This document shows, in pieces, positions 1-12,638 of a stretch of DNA of 64,000 nucleotides (position 1 is the first letter of the stretch; every line of letters starts with the position of its first letter). A program made the position numbers and the translations under genes. The stretch lies in NCBI GenBank assembly GCA_029449235.1, contig JANATG010000005.1:124001-188000 (forward strand), given 5' to 3'. The notes under the pieces are model-generated. The model ran no database searches, was not told where the DNA came from, and saw only the letters and a program-made list of their open reading frames with translations. The DNA comes from Linnemannia schmuckeri. Taxonomy: Eukaryota > Mortierellomycota > Mortierellomycetes > Mortierellales > Mortierellaceae.

Positions 1-151
1 CCCCCTTCTCCACTCTCCACTCCAAACTCTATTATTCATGGCGTTTTGTAGATATCGTACCCCGTACTGGTACTCTGCAGGAATAACCATCTTTCTTTTG
101 ATAAAGAACCGTCATCATAATATAGGACTGCCAGTAGCCACTTCTGCGAGG

Positions 152-2223
152 CTACGAAAATGAAAAAGGAGAGGTGGCCAGCTGGACGTTGACGCAGGCT
201 TGCACGGCTCGGATCTGAGCAACAACAAGTGGTACCAACTCAGTCAACTCGACATCCAACTCGTCTCCAATCACCTGGTTCTCATACGCCCTCTCCAATC
301 CATCCAATGCCGCCGTCGTGCCCACGATAGCAGTCGTCTTCATTTCCCACTCTCCCACAACAACCTTCTTGACCACACTTTCGTGCTCCTCGTCCCAAAC
401 ACCCACCGCTCTAGCGACCTTCTCCAAAGCTGCCTCCATCTCCTTGCTTGATCCTGTTAGTTTTGCCAGTGTTGCTCCGCCCATCGCTAGGGCCATCGTC
501 TCCCGACCGCGCTCTGCCAGGAACCCGCACGGTAGTTGTGCTCCTTTCGCTACAAACCCGTCTTTGCGATCGTCCTCTCCTGCCTCAACTTCAGGTGCGG
601 CTGGTCCATGTTGACGGTCGACAGATAAGATACACGCGTCAAGTTCACGGATCTTGCCCTCCAATTTCCGAGCGGGGTTAAGAAACTCGTGTACAACCGA
701 CCCGGCCTTCTCGGATAACTCGACATCCTTGAGGTTTTTAACCAACAAGGCAACGACCATTTCCATTTGTCTCCACTCACTATTACCACTGCTGCCACTA
801 TTGCTCCCGTTGCTCTGCTGGTCGATCGACTTCCACACCTTCTGGATCCACTCTCGAATCCGATCCACATCCCTTGTCAGCAATCGATGCAAGAACACCG
901 ACCCAGCAGGGGCATCATCCCCTTCTCTCGCAACAGGGATCGACAGTATAGAATCCACAATATCAGCTGCCTCGGTGAACGCCCTATAACACCGCGCCAC
1001 AATACCTTCCTTTGAACCTCCTCTTCCTCCTCCCTTAAGGGAAGAAGTCGGATCCTGACGTCGACCACCCATCGCCAAAAGCCCATAAATCACCTGCTCC
1101 AAGTCCGAGACCAACCCAGCCCTTGCCTGTGTCTTCAGCACATTCTTCTGCAAACTGACCTGACACGCCTGCAACGCATCCCCAGAAGCAAGCGTCAATC
1201 GCATAAGTGCCACCAGATCTGTTAACTCGTCCACCGAATCCTCCCTCTCCACCGCATCCACTGCCTCCCGAGCACCCTGCTGTGTCAGGTAGACTCCCTC
1301 GGACTGGAACTTGAGTTTCGAGAACGCCTCCTGGATAAGCTGATTCTCACCGAACCCCGAGCCGACATTCTCCATAACCCTCCGGAGCTGCTCAAAGTAA
1401 CTCTCATAAAAGATCCCCGCCGCTACACAACTACGATGAGAGACCGCTTTAGCCGCAATCTCAGGGGTAAAAGTCCTATCCTGGCACTTGAACAGATCCA
1501 CCAATTGGCGTTGCAACATCGTGGTCCTCAAGAGGACGGTATCCAACTCCGGTCTGTTGTGTTCCGGGATCGCATCGGCGACATGGTGGAACGCGAAAAG
1601 TCCCATCTCAAGGAGACGCATCAGACGGGGCATCTCCGACTTGTCTTCTACCTCCAGTGGTTCGGTCAAGACTTTAGAAAGAGGTAATAATATTGTGAGG
1701 AGCAAGTTGTTGGCCTGGAGGACTCTATCTATTTCCTCCAGGATGGATTCCCATGTGTCTTCTGCGACGAAGCTAGGTTTTTCGCAGTTTGCTGGGGAGT
1801 CGTTGTTGGTCTTGGCGGATGAAATCTTGAACCGTCTCCATCGTCCGCCTGCGCGCTCGAATTCCAATTCGAGAGCTTCCAAGGGAGCCATCTGTTCCAT
1901 CCATATTTGTTGCTGGTGAGGTTGCTGGTGTTGTTGCGCTTGAGGACGAAACTGGGTGTCATTTCCATCGCTGCCTGTCCACGAATACTCGAGCGATCCT
2001 GCCAGTACATCTGCTACCGGATCTATTGTTTTTTCGTGGAGTTGGAATGCGATACGCTTAGTCCGTTGTAGTCTCTCGTATTGACGGCTTTCCTATGTCC
2101 ACGCATTGAGAAAAAAGCAAAATTCCTTTTACCTCTGGGATCTAGGTTGCTGAATGCACCGTGGACGAGGAGACAAGCACATCCTATCGTCAACAATCGC
2201 ATTCCTGAAAATTGAGTTTTCAT
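152..2223 (-). CDS. Secreted/ER-lumenal protein of unknown function, 653 aa, two exons
   Basis: I do not recognise the family. The model joins a short exon (2223-2133), coding a hydrophobic signal-peptide-like N-terminus (MKTQFSGMRLLTIGCACLLV, then HGAFS), to a long exon (2022-152). The 110-bp intron has a GTAAAA donor and an ACAATAG acceptor and keeps the frame (1,962 nt, 654 codons). The Met at 1900 would also open the long exon, but the frame stays open upstream without another Met, which favours the spliced start. After a Gln-rich linker the mature protein is predicted mostly helical, with many Leu/Val/Glu-rich segments, a Gly/Ser-rich loop near the middle, and no KDEL-type ending (it ends SPFSFS). 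Helical repeats plus a signal peptide loosely recall SIL1-type ER exchange factors, but I see no diagnostic motif. It is followed on the same strand by APC8, which lies upstream. Confidence 0.6.
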
Positions 2224-2668
2224 ATTTTTTTGTCACCAAAAAGAAAAAAAAAAAGTTAGTTCCTTTTCTCTGAGTTTAGTCGTTGTGTTGTTGACTTGTC
2301 GTGTTTGAAAAGGGAAAGGCGAGGCAGAAAAGTGAGACAGAAAGTAATGAAGAAGAGGAAGGAAGGATGCAGAACAAAAAGAAGACGAATGAAAGAGTGA
2401 TAAGTGAGAATGACGAAAACTTCAAACAGGGCGTTCTTTTGAAGTCTGCTCACGGTCAGCAATAAAACGTAAAAAGGGGGCATCTACTCCCTTTGTTATT
2501 ATTTTTTTTCCACCCCCTCTTTCTCTAGGAGTAACGGGTTACAAAGATATTCAAGCTATCCTCCCTCGCCTGGGAATCAGCCCTCTTCCAGAGAGATCCA
2601 CTCATCGCCAAACATGATTGATATGTGTAGCTCGCGTTCTTTACAGCTGCGTGTGTCACTATCTAAAG

Positions 2669-5425
2669 CTAATCTGTCTCGTCGGATCTGGCTGCATCTT
2701 GAGCACTACGAATATCACGCGTGAGTGCATTGGCGTCCTCTTGGTGCGACTCGGACGAACACTGCATAGCCTCCTTCGCATACTCTAATGCATCCTCTAG
2801 GTTCCCCTTACCGCGCTCGTACAGTGCCAGAAACAAGCATGCCTCTGCCTTGTCGTCCGATTCGCTCTATCACCCAAGGCACATCAACAGTGGTACACGA
2901 AAGTTTAAGATCAAGATCAAGTAGGCGTGTTAGCATATCCAATACACCGCCGCAACAAATATCAATGTCATTAAATAACCAAGAACAAGACTCGTACCTG
3001 CTCTTCTCGAAATTGTTCAAGACTTTTACGAAAGTAGTGCGCGGCCGCATCAGCCTCGCCAATCTTCTTGTACAGTTTAGGCAATTTTTTCAGTGCCGTC
3101 TTTTCTTGGTCAGGTCCAAGCAGCGCTCGCGTATAACACTTGATAGCCGCCAGGTCCTGGTCCAAAGATTCGTAGCACTGGCCCATCGCACACCAGATCC
3201 GCCCATCGTACGGCCGAATCGCTGTGGCTCTTTGGTAATAGTTCAGCGCGTAGTAATGCATCTTGAGCGTTTCATATGTTTGACCCAATCCATTCCACGC
3301 CCTAAAGTCGCGCTGGTCGTAATCTATACATGGAATTGAAAGCGTATTTTCGTTGTTAGTCTACGCTCACGGTTACTATCTTTGCATGTATAAGTATGCG
3401 TTTCATTGTCTCGATGGAAAATATACTTTACCCACGGCTCGCCGGTAAGCTTCAACAGCTGCATAGGCATTCTTCATCTCCATGTACTCATGTCCAAGCA
3501 GCGTCCAAGCTGACGCATAACTCCTATTGAACCTCAGCGCACGTTTGAAGTAGACAACAGCCTTTTCATGCTCGCCTTTCATACTGTAGTAGTTTCCTAA
3601 CGGACATAACATACAGTATAGAAACGCAAAGTTTGAAGTTAGCCATAGAGTCGTGCTAACCACGTGCGTCGATCCGTTCTCCTGGCAGTAAAACCCAAGC
3701 TGAGGTTACCAATGACGCAGCATGTCTCGGGTCGGTAGTTGTCGGTCATTGCACAGCTGTGGGCCAGAAAGCTTAGTCTTGCCCGTTTCCCTGTTGTAAA
3801 CAACACGTTCGAAAAAACATCCAAACTATCTAGTCGGTGTGGGTTCTCCTTCACCACCTCCTCAAACACCTTGTCCGCCTCCGGAAAATCTATAAGACGA
3901 GAGCATTATGAGAGTGAATGTCTCGATGTTAGATAATCCTCATGATATAGTGGAGCTATCTGTTACACAACAATACAGCGTGCTTTACCTCGGGCGTGAT
4001 ACAGGACTAGAGCTCGTTCACACTTTACAAAGGCACTTCGTGGGAAGGCCTCCATTAGCTCCTCTAGCCAGACAACGCCCTCTTCTTGCTGATGACTGAC
4101 ATATTCCAGTGTGGTATGTAGTAGGAAGTAGGAAGTCATAAAGCTGACTGGCAACGCCGGCTTGATCTTTGTAATCTATGAAAATGCCGAAGTATCGACG
4201 AGAAATTGTGAGTTAGGATCACAACATCTACAGTCTTTTATCCCTCAACCATACCTCAGCCATTTCCATGAACGCTGAGAACTTACAGCTGCTAATGATG
4301 GCAGACAAGGGCCAAGATCCAACCATGCGCTCCAGTTGTAAGGGTATTGGTTGACAGACTCGGTCAAAACTGTTACTGCCAAGTTCTTTCTCTGGCGCTT
4401 GATCAACACAATCCCGTATCTATGTCATCCAGCAAGATCGCGCTCAAATGTCAATTTCCACTTTGTCTATTAAGCGTCTTGAGACAGTAGGTGTGTATGT
4501 GGTGAGTTTTCATGGCAACTTACAGATACTTGCAGAATGCATCCAGAGTGCCTGCTTGGTAGCCTTCAGCCAGTTCCATGTCGATCTTCTCGATCTCCTT
4601 ATTGACCGCCATCCCATTATCCAGCGGGCCTATCGCAGTAAAAAAAACGTGGTTGTAAGTCAAATCAGAGCTGACAGACGAGCGGATCAAATTAATGCAG
4701 CACCATGGACAGCCTCCAACCGTATCACTCGTCTTACCGAGTACTTCCCGTGTATCCTGTTCCCGCCGCTTTTCACCGACCTAATAACCATCGAAGAAAA
4801 AGAAGATGGTCGGCAAGGTTTCGTAGCAATAGGGTAAACCACACGGCACTCTTTGAAAGAAAAACATAGTAACTTACGAGGTACTTTGAGTAGAGTCTCA
4901 AGAACCGCGACTTGTTACTCTCGCATTTTTCAAGGATAGATGCACACCGATCATACTCCTTGAGGTCGAAAAAGGTCTTGGCCATCAAGTAGGTATCATA
5001 CTCGACGGTGTACATTCCTGTGGGCTGTCCTGTCGTTGCGTCCAAACCGAGCTCCTCAGCGTACAGTGAAACATAGTTCTCTGAGTTTGTTGTTGATGTT
5101 ACTGCTGCTACTACTGCTTTAGTTGATCGGGTGGTTGGCATTCGTGTATCGAAATCCTTGGAGTCTTCATGATCCATTGCTGGAAGTCCGTTAAGTGCTT
5201 CTGCTGCCCTATCAGAACCGAGAAGCATTCATCATTAATCTCAAGGAAACAAAAAGGGACATTTATTTCACCATTAGTATTTTATCTGGAGGGTCCTAAA
5301 GATAGACAAGCGCGTTACCAGCGTGCGGCAAAATAGAGTCCGCGCTCGTTACAGGCTTGGATGGCCTCTCGTAATACGCCTCTTGCTTCTCCTGAAGGCA
5401 TGGTCCACGCTGGCTTTGTAGTCAT
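2669..5425 (-). CDS. CDC23: Anaphase-promoting complex subunit 8 (APC8/CDC23), TPR scaffold
   Basis: This is a TPR scaffold subunit of the APC/C, the ubiquitin ligase that drives mitotic exit. Ten exons can be placed: 5425-5319, 5208-4878, 4780-4738, 4629-4524, 4419-4287, 4175-3989, 3889-3710, 3596-3432, 3323-2998 and 2866-2669. All have GT-AG borders and total 1,776 nt, giving 591 aa, close to human CDC23 (597 aa). Family signatures visible are SRFLRLYSKYL followed by VGEKRR in the 43-nt third exon, GPLDNG, NWSAWLDL, GNYYSMKGEHEKA, LLGHEYMEMKN, the GLGQTYE..KM block, and an acidic/Ala-rich C-terminal TPR ending SDETD. The start ATG at 5425 gives MTTKPAWTMPSGEARGVL, which resembles the family N-terminus. 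The gene is divergent from MED5, sharing a 650-bp promoter region. The exon 3 micro-exon is easy to miss: skipping it breaks the frame. Confidence 0.95.
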
Positions 5426-6074
5426 TGTATGTCGTTGTTGAATTATGAATCTTGTGTTATAGTTGACCGTTGAATGACCACTTGTTCCTGTTCCTGTTCC
5501 TGTTCCTTTTGCAAGGGTGTTGATTAGTTCCTGATGGGATCCACTCAGTGAAGGGGAAGAGGTGTAATTCAGAAAATGTAAGAAAAGAAAAGAACAAGGC
5601 GCGTCAAAGGTGGTAAAAAACACGTTCCTCACTTTTTTTCCACTCGCTTAGCTCTTGAAATACAAAAAAAAGCCACACTCAGGGCATAGTCTCAAAAGTC
5701 AAAAGGCATCACTCACTCTCCTCTCTCACACTTTACCTTTACTTTTCATTCCTCCATTATCGACTCACAAAAAGGCGTTTCAGGAATCACCATCATACTT
5801 CGGTAGCGAAATTACACCACTCTTGACCGGGTACATTTATAGGAACAGCAAAAAGGAATAGGACTCGCAACAAAAGCGGAGACATTCCTACAACTTAATC
5901 CTTCATCTAATGGCAACTATGCAACCTTATGTTCTTGTTCTCCTTTTCACTTTCACAAACCATAGGCTACCTTCTGTTATCAAACAATCGCCCATTATTA
6001 ATATTCAGGAACTTTACACAGCTAAAAAAATTCGACACAGGAGTTGCAGTTAACACCAATACACATACACAACC
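5426..6074. promoter_or_regulatory. Shared divergent promoter region of CDC23 and MED5
   Basis: 650 bp between two divergent start codons. It is AT- and CT-rich, with A/T homopolymers near 5640-5670 and CT-rich leader sequence near 5700-5760. A short direct repeat of CCTGTT units lies at about 5485-5508, just upstream of the CDC23 start. I see no coding exon and no recognisable factor site. The arrangement places a cell-cycle gene and a Mediator gene under one intergenic region. Confidence 0.5.
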
Positions 6075-9000
6075 ATGGCGATATGGAACACACCGACGAC
6101 GCAGATCGATCCAGAGGCATTGGCGAGCTCTGACATGCTGTACCTGGTTTACACCATGGCAAGTTCTCGTCTCGATCACACGCACCTCTTGATGAACTTC
6201 GACATGGAGCACATATTAACCAGTAACTACTATTTTCAACCTGATAGGCACGAATCCGACCAGTTGTTCAGGATGTGTTTGTGGTGCAGCGACTCAAGGA
6301 TGTACAACGGATCAAGGGACTGACCATGGACACGGTCCTCCTTCAGTTTTGGCTCGCAGGATTGACAGGTCTTGCGGAATCAAACTCGTCGAGTCAGCGA
6401 CTCCTCTGGAAATGTCTCGTCTTGGTGAAGGTATTGCTGGACGTTGCCATGACCTTGACAGGATCAAAGTTGCTTCAAGAAAATCAGGATATTTACAAAA
6501 GAATGTCTCCTGTGTTGTATACGATCTAGATTCCGAGTATTGTGTCAAATCTTGGATACAGTTATGAGAAGGTAAGCAAAAGATATATATCTAGGAGCGA
6601 GTAAACTGTGGTCCAAATTACTGTGTATTTATTCTCACCCCGTTAACACATCAATGATTATACCACTTCTACAGCTCTGCAACACAGTGGAAGCAACGCT
6701 CAGACAACTCTCATTCTACAGAGGAATTCTCAACGAGTGCGACGATTGCATTGCAGAGGATGGTACAGGAGAGAGAGCAGATGTTCTCAAATCGATTGCG
6801 ATCGGATGTCGCGCAAAGGGACTCGTCAGACCGGACCAACTCGATATCCTGGCAGATGTCCCGCCAACCCACTACGACCCAGAGCAGTACAAGTTCGGGA
6901 AGTACAGTGAACAGTCACCAGCTGATGCTGTTAATGAACTCTGTGGAAGGACCTTAAGCGACTTTGAGCATCAGGAAGCCCTGCTCGATCGGATCATCCA
7001 GGTATTGTGCGGAGATGTCAAAGGAACTCACGTCAGCTGTACTTTACCGTAATTCGATCCTAAAGGATTAACGTGCACTTCTTTTTGTCTGTATGGATAG
7101 GTGTGCGAAGACGCGGCGGTTAATAACGATGTGCTTACACTTTCAAAGCTGTGTCAAACACTGGACGACAACCCATTAGTCGTGGACCTCGTTCTATTGA
7201 TGCGATCACCATCGTTGCTCCTGGTGCCTCTGGAAAGCTTTGTCAACAACCTCCAGCAAAACGAGGACGACGACATTGGTAATAGGAGAAACTGTGTGTC
7301 AAGGTTTTCAGGTACTATATATTTACAAAAACAGGATGAAACTAACTTTGTAGCGACGTTGCCGTTCTTTGGTTGCACTTAGATACCTGTAACTCGAATT
7401 TGGAAGGGTTTGGAGACGTGCTGATCTTGATTATGACCATTATTCGACGATATGAGCTCGCGGAGTGTCTGGAATCAGTGCTCAAGGAGAAGCAAGGATT
7501 CTGTTATTTGTGGCTGCACCATACTTCTGCCACCATCCCAACTGCGTCCATGTCGTCCATGCCAGCAGACATGCAAGGTCTGATGGGCCGATGGATCTCT
7601 GCTCTTTTCGACAGCATGGGTATCTCTGATGACTTGATCCAGTAAGTACAATTTTATTTCATGGTTCTTGATCCGTCTCACTCGGTTAGTTGTTCATATT
7701 CTGATATATTTCTGTGTAAAATAACGTGCCAATTTTACCATACAGAACCTCAAAGCCCCAAATGCTCCTCGAGATATCGCCTTCGATCTTTGAACAATCC
7801 CTGGCAGCGTGCCAGGCTGGAGTCATTGATGCGACAACACTCAACAGCGGTCTTGACTATTTCTTGCAGCCCTGTCTCTTATTTGTCCTGATCGGAGTTG
7901 TCCAGTACCTCTGCCAGGAGATTGTGTTTTCTGCACCCAGTCCTCTCAATTCGACGCACCATTCAGCCCATGGCGCGTCGTCGGCATCCTCGATGATGTC
8001 ACCCACAGGATCCTCTCCCTTGGCATCTCGAGGGAGTGCAAGTGGAAGCAGTGGTGGGAAGGCAGGACACACTGTGGCTTCAGGCAAGTCTGTCGCTATG
8101 ATGCAGTCGAGCCTGAAGTCACTGTTGGCTGGAGAGGCATTCCCGGCGCGGTTGATCCGATTATTGAAGAGTGAGATTTCAGCGGCGTTGGGACATCATG
8201 CTATTGAAAATGATCACCAACTCGCTATTATTCATGGGCGTCTTGCCGATACATCTGTCAACTATGACTGTAAGTCACTCCCATGTACTTCCGAATGAAA
8301 AGATATGAAAAACGATAATATGACTGACCCCTACGCACCCCATCTTTACCTTTTTTTTTACAGCATGGAAGATTTCTGATGCATATGATGTGCCGAAGCT
8401 GGCTCAACAGACGGTCTTTGCTTATGATGCGATTATCTCGGGTGGAAGAACACCTCTAGTGATGAAGCGGGAAAAGGGCTGGCCAGTCTTTGGTGGATCG
8501 AACTATCATATAGATGTTGACCTGTTCCGCGCCACGCTTTGTTATGTGGGATCCGCTCAGTTTGTCACCAACATCCTCAAAAGACTTTTGAAGGCCGCCT
8601 TAACACCCAACGGACGGCGTGCAGGTAAACTAATGTCCCTCTTTAGAGTTTTCCGAGTTTGCCTTGTTTTGCTAGGATAGATATGTGCCCTTATATGCAC
8701 TGTCCGTTATTCTTCTAACGCCTCACTTCTCTCTCTCTCTTGCTCTCTTTATATTTGGTACTCTTTTGCGTTGGATTAGCTGAGTTGGGTGCGGCGATGA
8801 TGACAACTCCGCTGGTGGGGTGTGGGGACAAGCATCTGTCCCCTCAGAGCTTACTTTGGACACTTTTATACCAGACTCTGTGGATTCCGGTCCCAGGCAG
8901 ACTCGAAACTTTCACACAGGGGAAGCACCTGGCCACATTTGTGGGGATGACGCTTGATATGTTCCAAAGCTCGACTTTTGTGCAACACCGCCAAACTCAG

Positions 9001-9339
9001 CAAGTCCAACAGCAGCAGCCAGAGACAGGTGTTGACGGTCCGACGACCACTGCGGGAGAGGCAGGTATGGAAGTTGATTCTGTTCAAGCAGGGGGGCCTA
9101 GGTCAGAAATGTCGGTGTTAGAGCAATTGGAGAGGGATGCGGCAGTGGAACCATTCCGGGTGATGTTAGACCAGCGGTTGAAGGTCCTTGAGCCGATTGC
9201 ACGCGATAAACCTGGGTTTGAGGGTTTTGTTCAGGGAATGAACCAGTACCGTGAACGACACCCTCCTCTCTCCTTACCCTTGCAAGGCACACCATCGACT
9301 ACGACGACGCCGTCTTTGCGGAAGGTGCGGATGGGGTGA
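6075..9339 (+). CDS. NUT1: Mediator of RNA polymerase II transcription subunit 5 (MED5/NUT1)
   Basis: MED5 is a tail-module Mediator subunit, the fungal counterpart of metazoan MED24, acting in the nucleus. Nine exons are inferred: 6075-6158, 6248-6430, 6530-6571, 6675-7001, 7101-7303, 7354-7641, 7746-8269, 8364-8624 and 8780-9339 (2,472 nt, 823 aa). Family hallmarks seen are the W..LVLVK/IPSIVSNL motif, created only when the 99-nt second intron is removed, and the block running LEISPSIFEQSLAACQAG, GVID, then LDYFLQPCLL. A Ser-rich low-complexity loop follows, and the C-terminal part is helical. Two junctions are less certain. Intron 1 uses either a GC donor (6159) or a weak GT donor (6147), both in frame. 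The donor at 7304 (GTTTTC) was chosen because it alone keeps the frame. The protein is shorter than the budding-yeast one. Confidence 0.88.
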
Positions 9340-10907
9340 ATAGTGTGAGGGCAGAGTCTGGATGAAGTGAGCCTCGCTCTTTCTCTTCTCTATCGTTTTG
9401 TTCATTTGGTATAGACACGGAATCTCTATCATGTCTGCCTTTCTGAATAAACAAAGAAATCGAAACGATCCAGTTAAAATGTCAATCTCATCAACAAAGC
9501 GAAAGCAAAACCACCCAAATGAGTATGATACTGATGGATATGCGCGTCTGCAATTGAAGGATCTAGTCGGCTTGTTTTCTCTTTCACTTTCTGTTTTTTT
9601 TTGGTTTGTTTGTTCAGCCCTGGACCATGCAACCATTGACCATCGTTTTCTTTTTTTCTTTTTTGCTTTGTGTTTGTTTACTCCAAAGCAAAGGCGTATC
9701 TCCCTCCCTGTAGACCCAATTCGTAATCTCTCTCTCTCTGTCTCTATGACCTAAGAAAAATTGCTCTCATCTTTCCTTCCCTTTCCCTCGCGCGCATAAA
9801 CGAATGAGGTGCATGAGGGCGCGCCCTCCCTCTCATTTTTTTTTCCTTGCCTGCCTCATCTCCGAAGTCCGAACCCCAACCCAACCCCCTTGTTTTCCCG
9901 TCTGCCTAACCCTTGATCAAAAAAGGAATTTGTTTTCCGAAGTCGACACCGTCCGTTCAAAACGCAAGCGAGATAGGACTAAGGCAACATAACACATGAT
10001 GGGAGGGGAAGAGGGAAAACGAGGAAAAAATGACGGAAAGGGGTATGGAAGGAAGAAAAGAGAGGGGTCAGTGGGTTATTCTGAGAGAGACGTATTCTTA
10101 CTGTCAAGATGTCTTGCACCAAAACTCACACGCTCGCCTCTGTTTCTGGCTGAGGGTGGGGTTCTAAGAGAAAAGGCGGTTAGAAAACCCACTATGAAGA
10201 GTGGAGAAGTATGGAGAGGATAAGTGATAGCTGGGTTATGAGGAAGGAGCCGTGAGGGATCTTCCGTTTTCTTTCTTCTTACTATTCGTCCCGGGCAATA
10301 GCGGTAAGAAAAGAGAATCTATTCATCTTCAACCCTTTTGTTCTGTAGCAAGTACCAGTAATCACAAATGTGTGATGTAGCCACGCGAACTCAAAAAACC
10401 AAACCGCACATATACTGCTCGCTCATCTCTCTACCTAGCCGTTCGCGATGATCTTTTTTTTTCTTGATGACAATAAACTACTTTTCAGACCGTAACTTTT
10501 TTTGGCCGTTTTCCATCTCCAGACAGACTTTTTTGTCCAGATGACTGACTAAAGGCGAGAGGAGATGTGTCCAGAGAAAAAAAAACGGCAAAGAGAGAGG
10601 AAAGCACCTCATACTTGCAGCAAGTAAGCAGGAAAGCAACGAAGTAAACTCAATAGACTATTCTCCGCCTCTCCGAGATCAATCTGAAGGGCTTCTTTAC
10701 CAACACGAGGATACATCCACCCATGGTGAATGTGAGTAGAGATTCAATACAACACCGGTCGAGAATGAATAGCCGTTAGGAGAAAATATGCGATATATAC
10801 ACTTTTTATTTTTTAGGGAGGAAAGGGGAATGATGGGTAGAGGATGTGTACATTAGATCTTGGCCTTTTAATGAATGATAATGCTGCTGTTCTGCGCACG
10901 CCGAGAT
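9340..10907. other. Intergenic region between convergent MED5 and ferritin; no gene seen
   Basis: About 1.57 kb of CT- and purine-rich low-complexity DNA containing the two 3' ends. Short open frames are present, but they lack conserved motifs, splice context or composition bias. Nothing further supported. Confidence 0.6.
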
Positions 10908-12333
10908 TTAAGCATCGTGGTGCTTCAAAAGATTCTGGTCCCAGAGGTACACTAGCAAGAGAAAAAAGATAAAGGGCAATTAGAGTCAGTAAGATGATGT
11001 GTAGATGGATGATAAAGTGATCACTACTGTGGATGGTTATAAGAGAGGTTGAAGGGACTTACATCCGAGTCCATCGCCTCCGACGCGGTTGAGTTGAGTG
11101 ACGAGATCGGCAATCTTCTTGATAGCCTCGACCTGCTCCTCGAGGTACTCGGACTCGATGAAGTCGCAGAGCTGAGGGTCGTTGTTCTCCTCGGCAATCT
11201 TGTGCAAGTTCAGCAGACTCTTGTTGACATCTATCGCATCGCATGACAGTAATGAAAAAAGTTGGTCAGGTCATGTTTGTTTTTTTGTTGTATGTTTGGC
11301 TTTGGCATGCATACTATTTTTTCCCACTTTTTTTCTGGCAATGTGGTATACGTTGTAGTTGTGTCGGGTAAGCGTTTGCGTTTGTGTTTGTTTGTGTGCG
11401 TATGTAGAATTGGATCGCTTTGTTTTTTTCCCTTTTTCATCACGGCTGATTGCTCCGTGTTGCGCTTTGACGTTTTCATCGTTTTGGCCCAAAACTGTAT
11501 GAACACGGCGACAACTCTTATCGGCCGCGACGAACAAACCGAAAACGGCCCCTTCCTTCAGAGCCCATCCGGCAGTGTCATGAAAAAGAAAAAGAGGCGA
11601 GAGCGAACGCGAGAGTGTGTTGGAGGAAGATGAATGACAGCTGCCTCTCCTCCCATTGCCAATCAGCCCAGGTGAATGAAAAATAATCACGACACTCCCT
11701 GAGAAGTACACGCCACTCACGGTTTGATTCGATTCGATTCAATTCAATCCAATTCCTCCTGCCCCTGAATCAATTAGGTTGCAACTTACCCTTCTCGAGC
11801 TGAAGAGTCGACTCGATGGCATTGCGGGCAGAGGACCAGTCAGACTCAGGGGCCTGGAGGGTCTGAAGGATGACCTTGCCGCCACGACGATTCTGGTAGT
11901 TAATCAGCTTCTGAGCGTGCTCGCGCTCCTCCTCGGCACTCTCCTTGAAGAACTTTTCAAGGCCGGGCAAAGCCTGATTGACATGACCAGCCCAGGCGGA
12001 GAGGGAGAGGTACACCTGCGAAGCCTGGAGCTCCTGGCTAATCTATTACTCGTGAAGTAAAAGGTAGCAATGGGAGACAGCAGAGAATACGCGAGAGAAA
12101 AACAAAAGGAGTGAGTTTTTCGTTTTTTTGCAGGTTGACATGCATTGGTAGGACCATGAGAAAAGCTCACTAATTTTTTTCATTCTACGCAAACTTCACC
12201 ATGTCGACCCTACAAGTGACATTCTTTTATTTTTCTCATTTATTCCAAACACGCCATTGGTCGAGTTTTTCTTTACCTGGTGGTTAATAGCCTCCTCAGA
12301 GGCAGAAGAGAAGTTTTGCTTGGCCAAAGACAT
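10908..12333 (-). CDS. Ferritin, H-type (non-haem, ferroxidase-competent), 173 aa
   Basis: A cytosolic iron-storage ferritin that oxidises Fe(II) and stores it in the 24-mer shell. Four exons: 12333-12277, 12042-11790, 11230-11063 and 10951-10908, all GT-AG, summing to 174 codons including the stop. The start MSLAKQNFSS has no signal or transit peptide. The H-chain pattern is clear: INHQISQEL, then VYLSLSAW (ferroxidase Glu and Tyr), EEREHAQKL (Glu and His ligands), NRRGG, LLNLHKIAEENNDPQLCDF, and EYLEEQVEAIKKI (the distal Glu and Gln ligands), ending in a short YLWDQNLLKHHDA tail. All ferroxidase-centre ligands appear present. Ferritins are largely missing in Dikarya but kept in Mucoromycota, which supports the lineage call. 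It lies just upstream of the left tRNA-Tyr and ends convergent to MED5. Confidence 0.95.
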
Positions 12334-12555
12334 GTTTGTGTAAGTGTGTATTTGTGTGGGAGGGAAGAGTGAAGAAGAAGAGTGGGTGAGAAAGTTCAGG
12401 AGAAAAAGTAGAACACGAAAAGTACGCCTGTAACTCGACATAAGTACTATGTAAAACGCAGCTTATACGTCCAAGTCCCATGTAACAAATACAGTGACGT
12501 CACTGATCCGAAAATGTCGGCCTTAAATTATTTATAAAAATACAGTAAATATCAG

Positions 12556-12638
12556 CCGAAAATAGCTCAGTTGGTAGAGCGGGAGACTGTAGTTTGTCTG
12601 TCATCTCTAGGTCCCTGGTTCAAATCCGGGTTTTCGGA
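12556..12638 (+). tRNA. tRNA-Tyr (GTA anticodon) with a short intron; outer edge of left arm
   Basis: A complete cloverleaf can be drawn. The acceptor CCGAAAA pairs with TTTTCGG, followed by discriminator A. The D-arm is GCTC/GAGC around AGTTGGTA. The anticodon stem GGAGA pairs with TCTCT and holds CTGTA(G), anticodon GTA. The T-arm CCTGG/CCGGG has loop TTCAAAT. An intron of about 10-11 nt (TTTGTCTGTC) sits one base 3' of the anticodon, the canonical place for eukaryotic tRNA introns. The inverted-repeat arm begins at the first base of this gene. Confidence 0.93.

Noticed and set aside
152..2223. Assignment of the first gene to SIL1
   Set aside because: Signal peptide and helical content fit, but no SIL1 armadillo signature or ER-retention ending could be seen.
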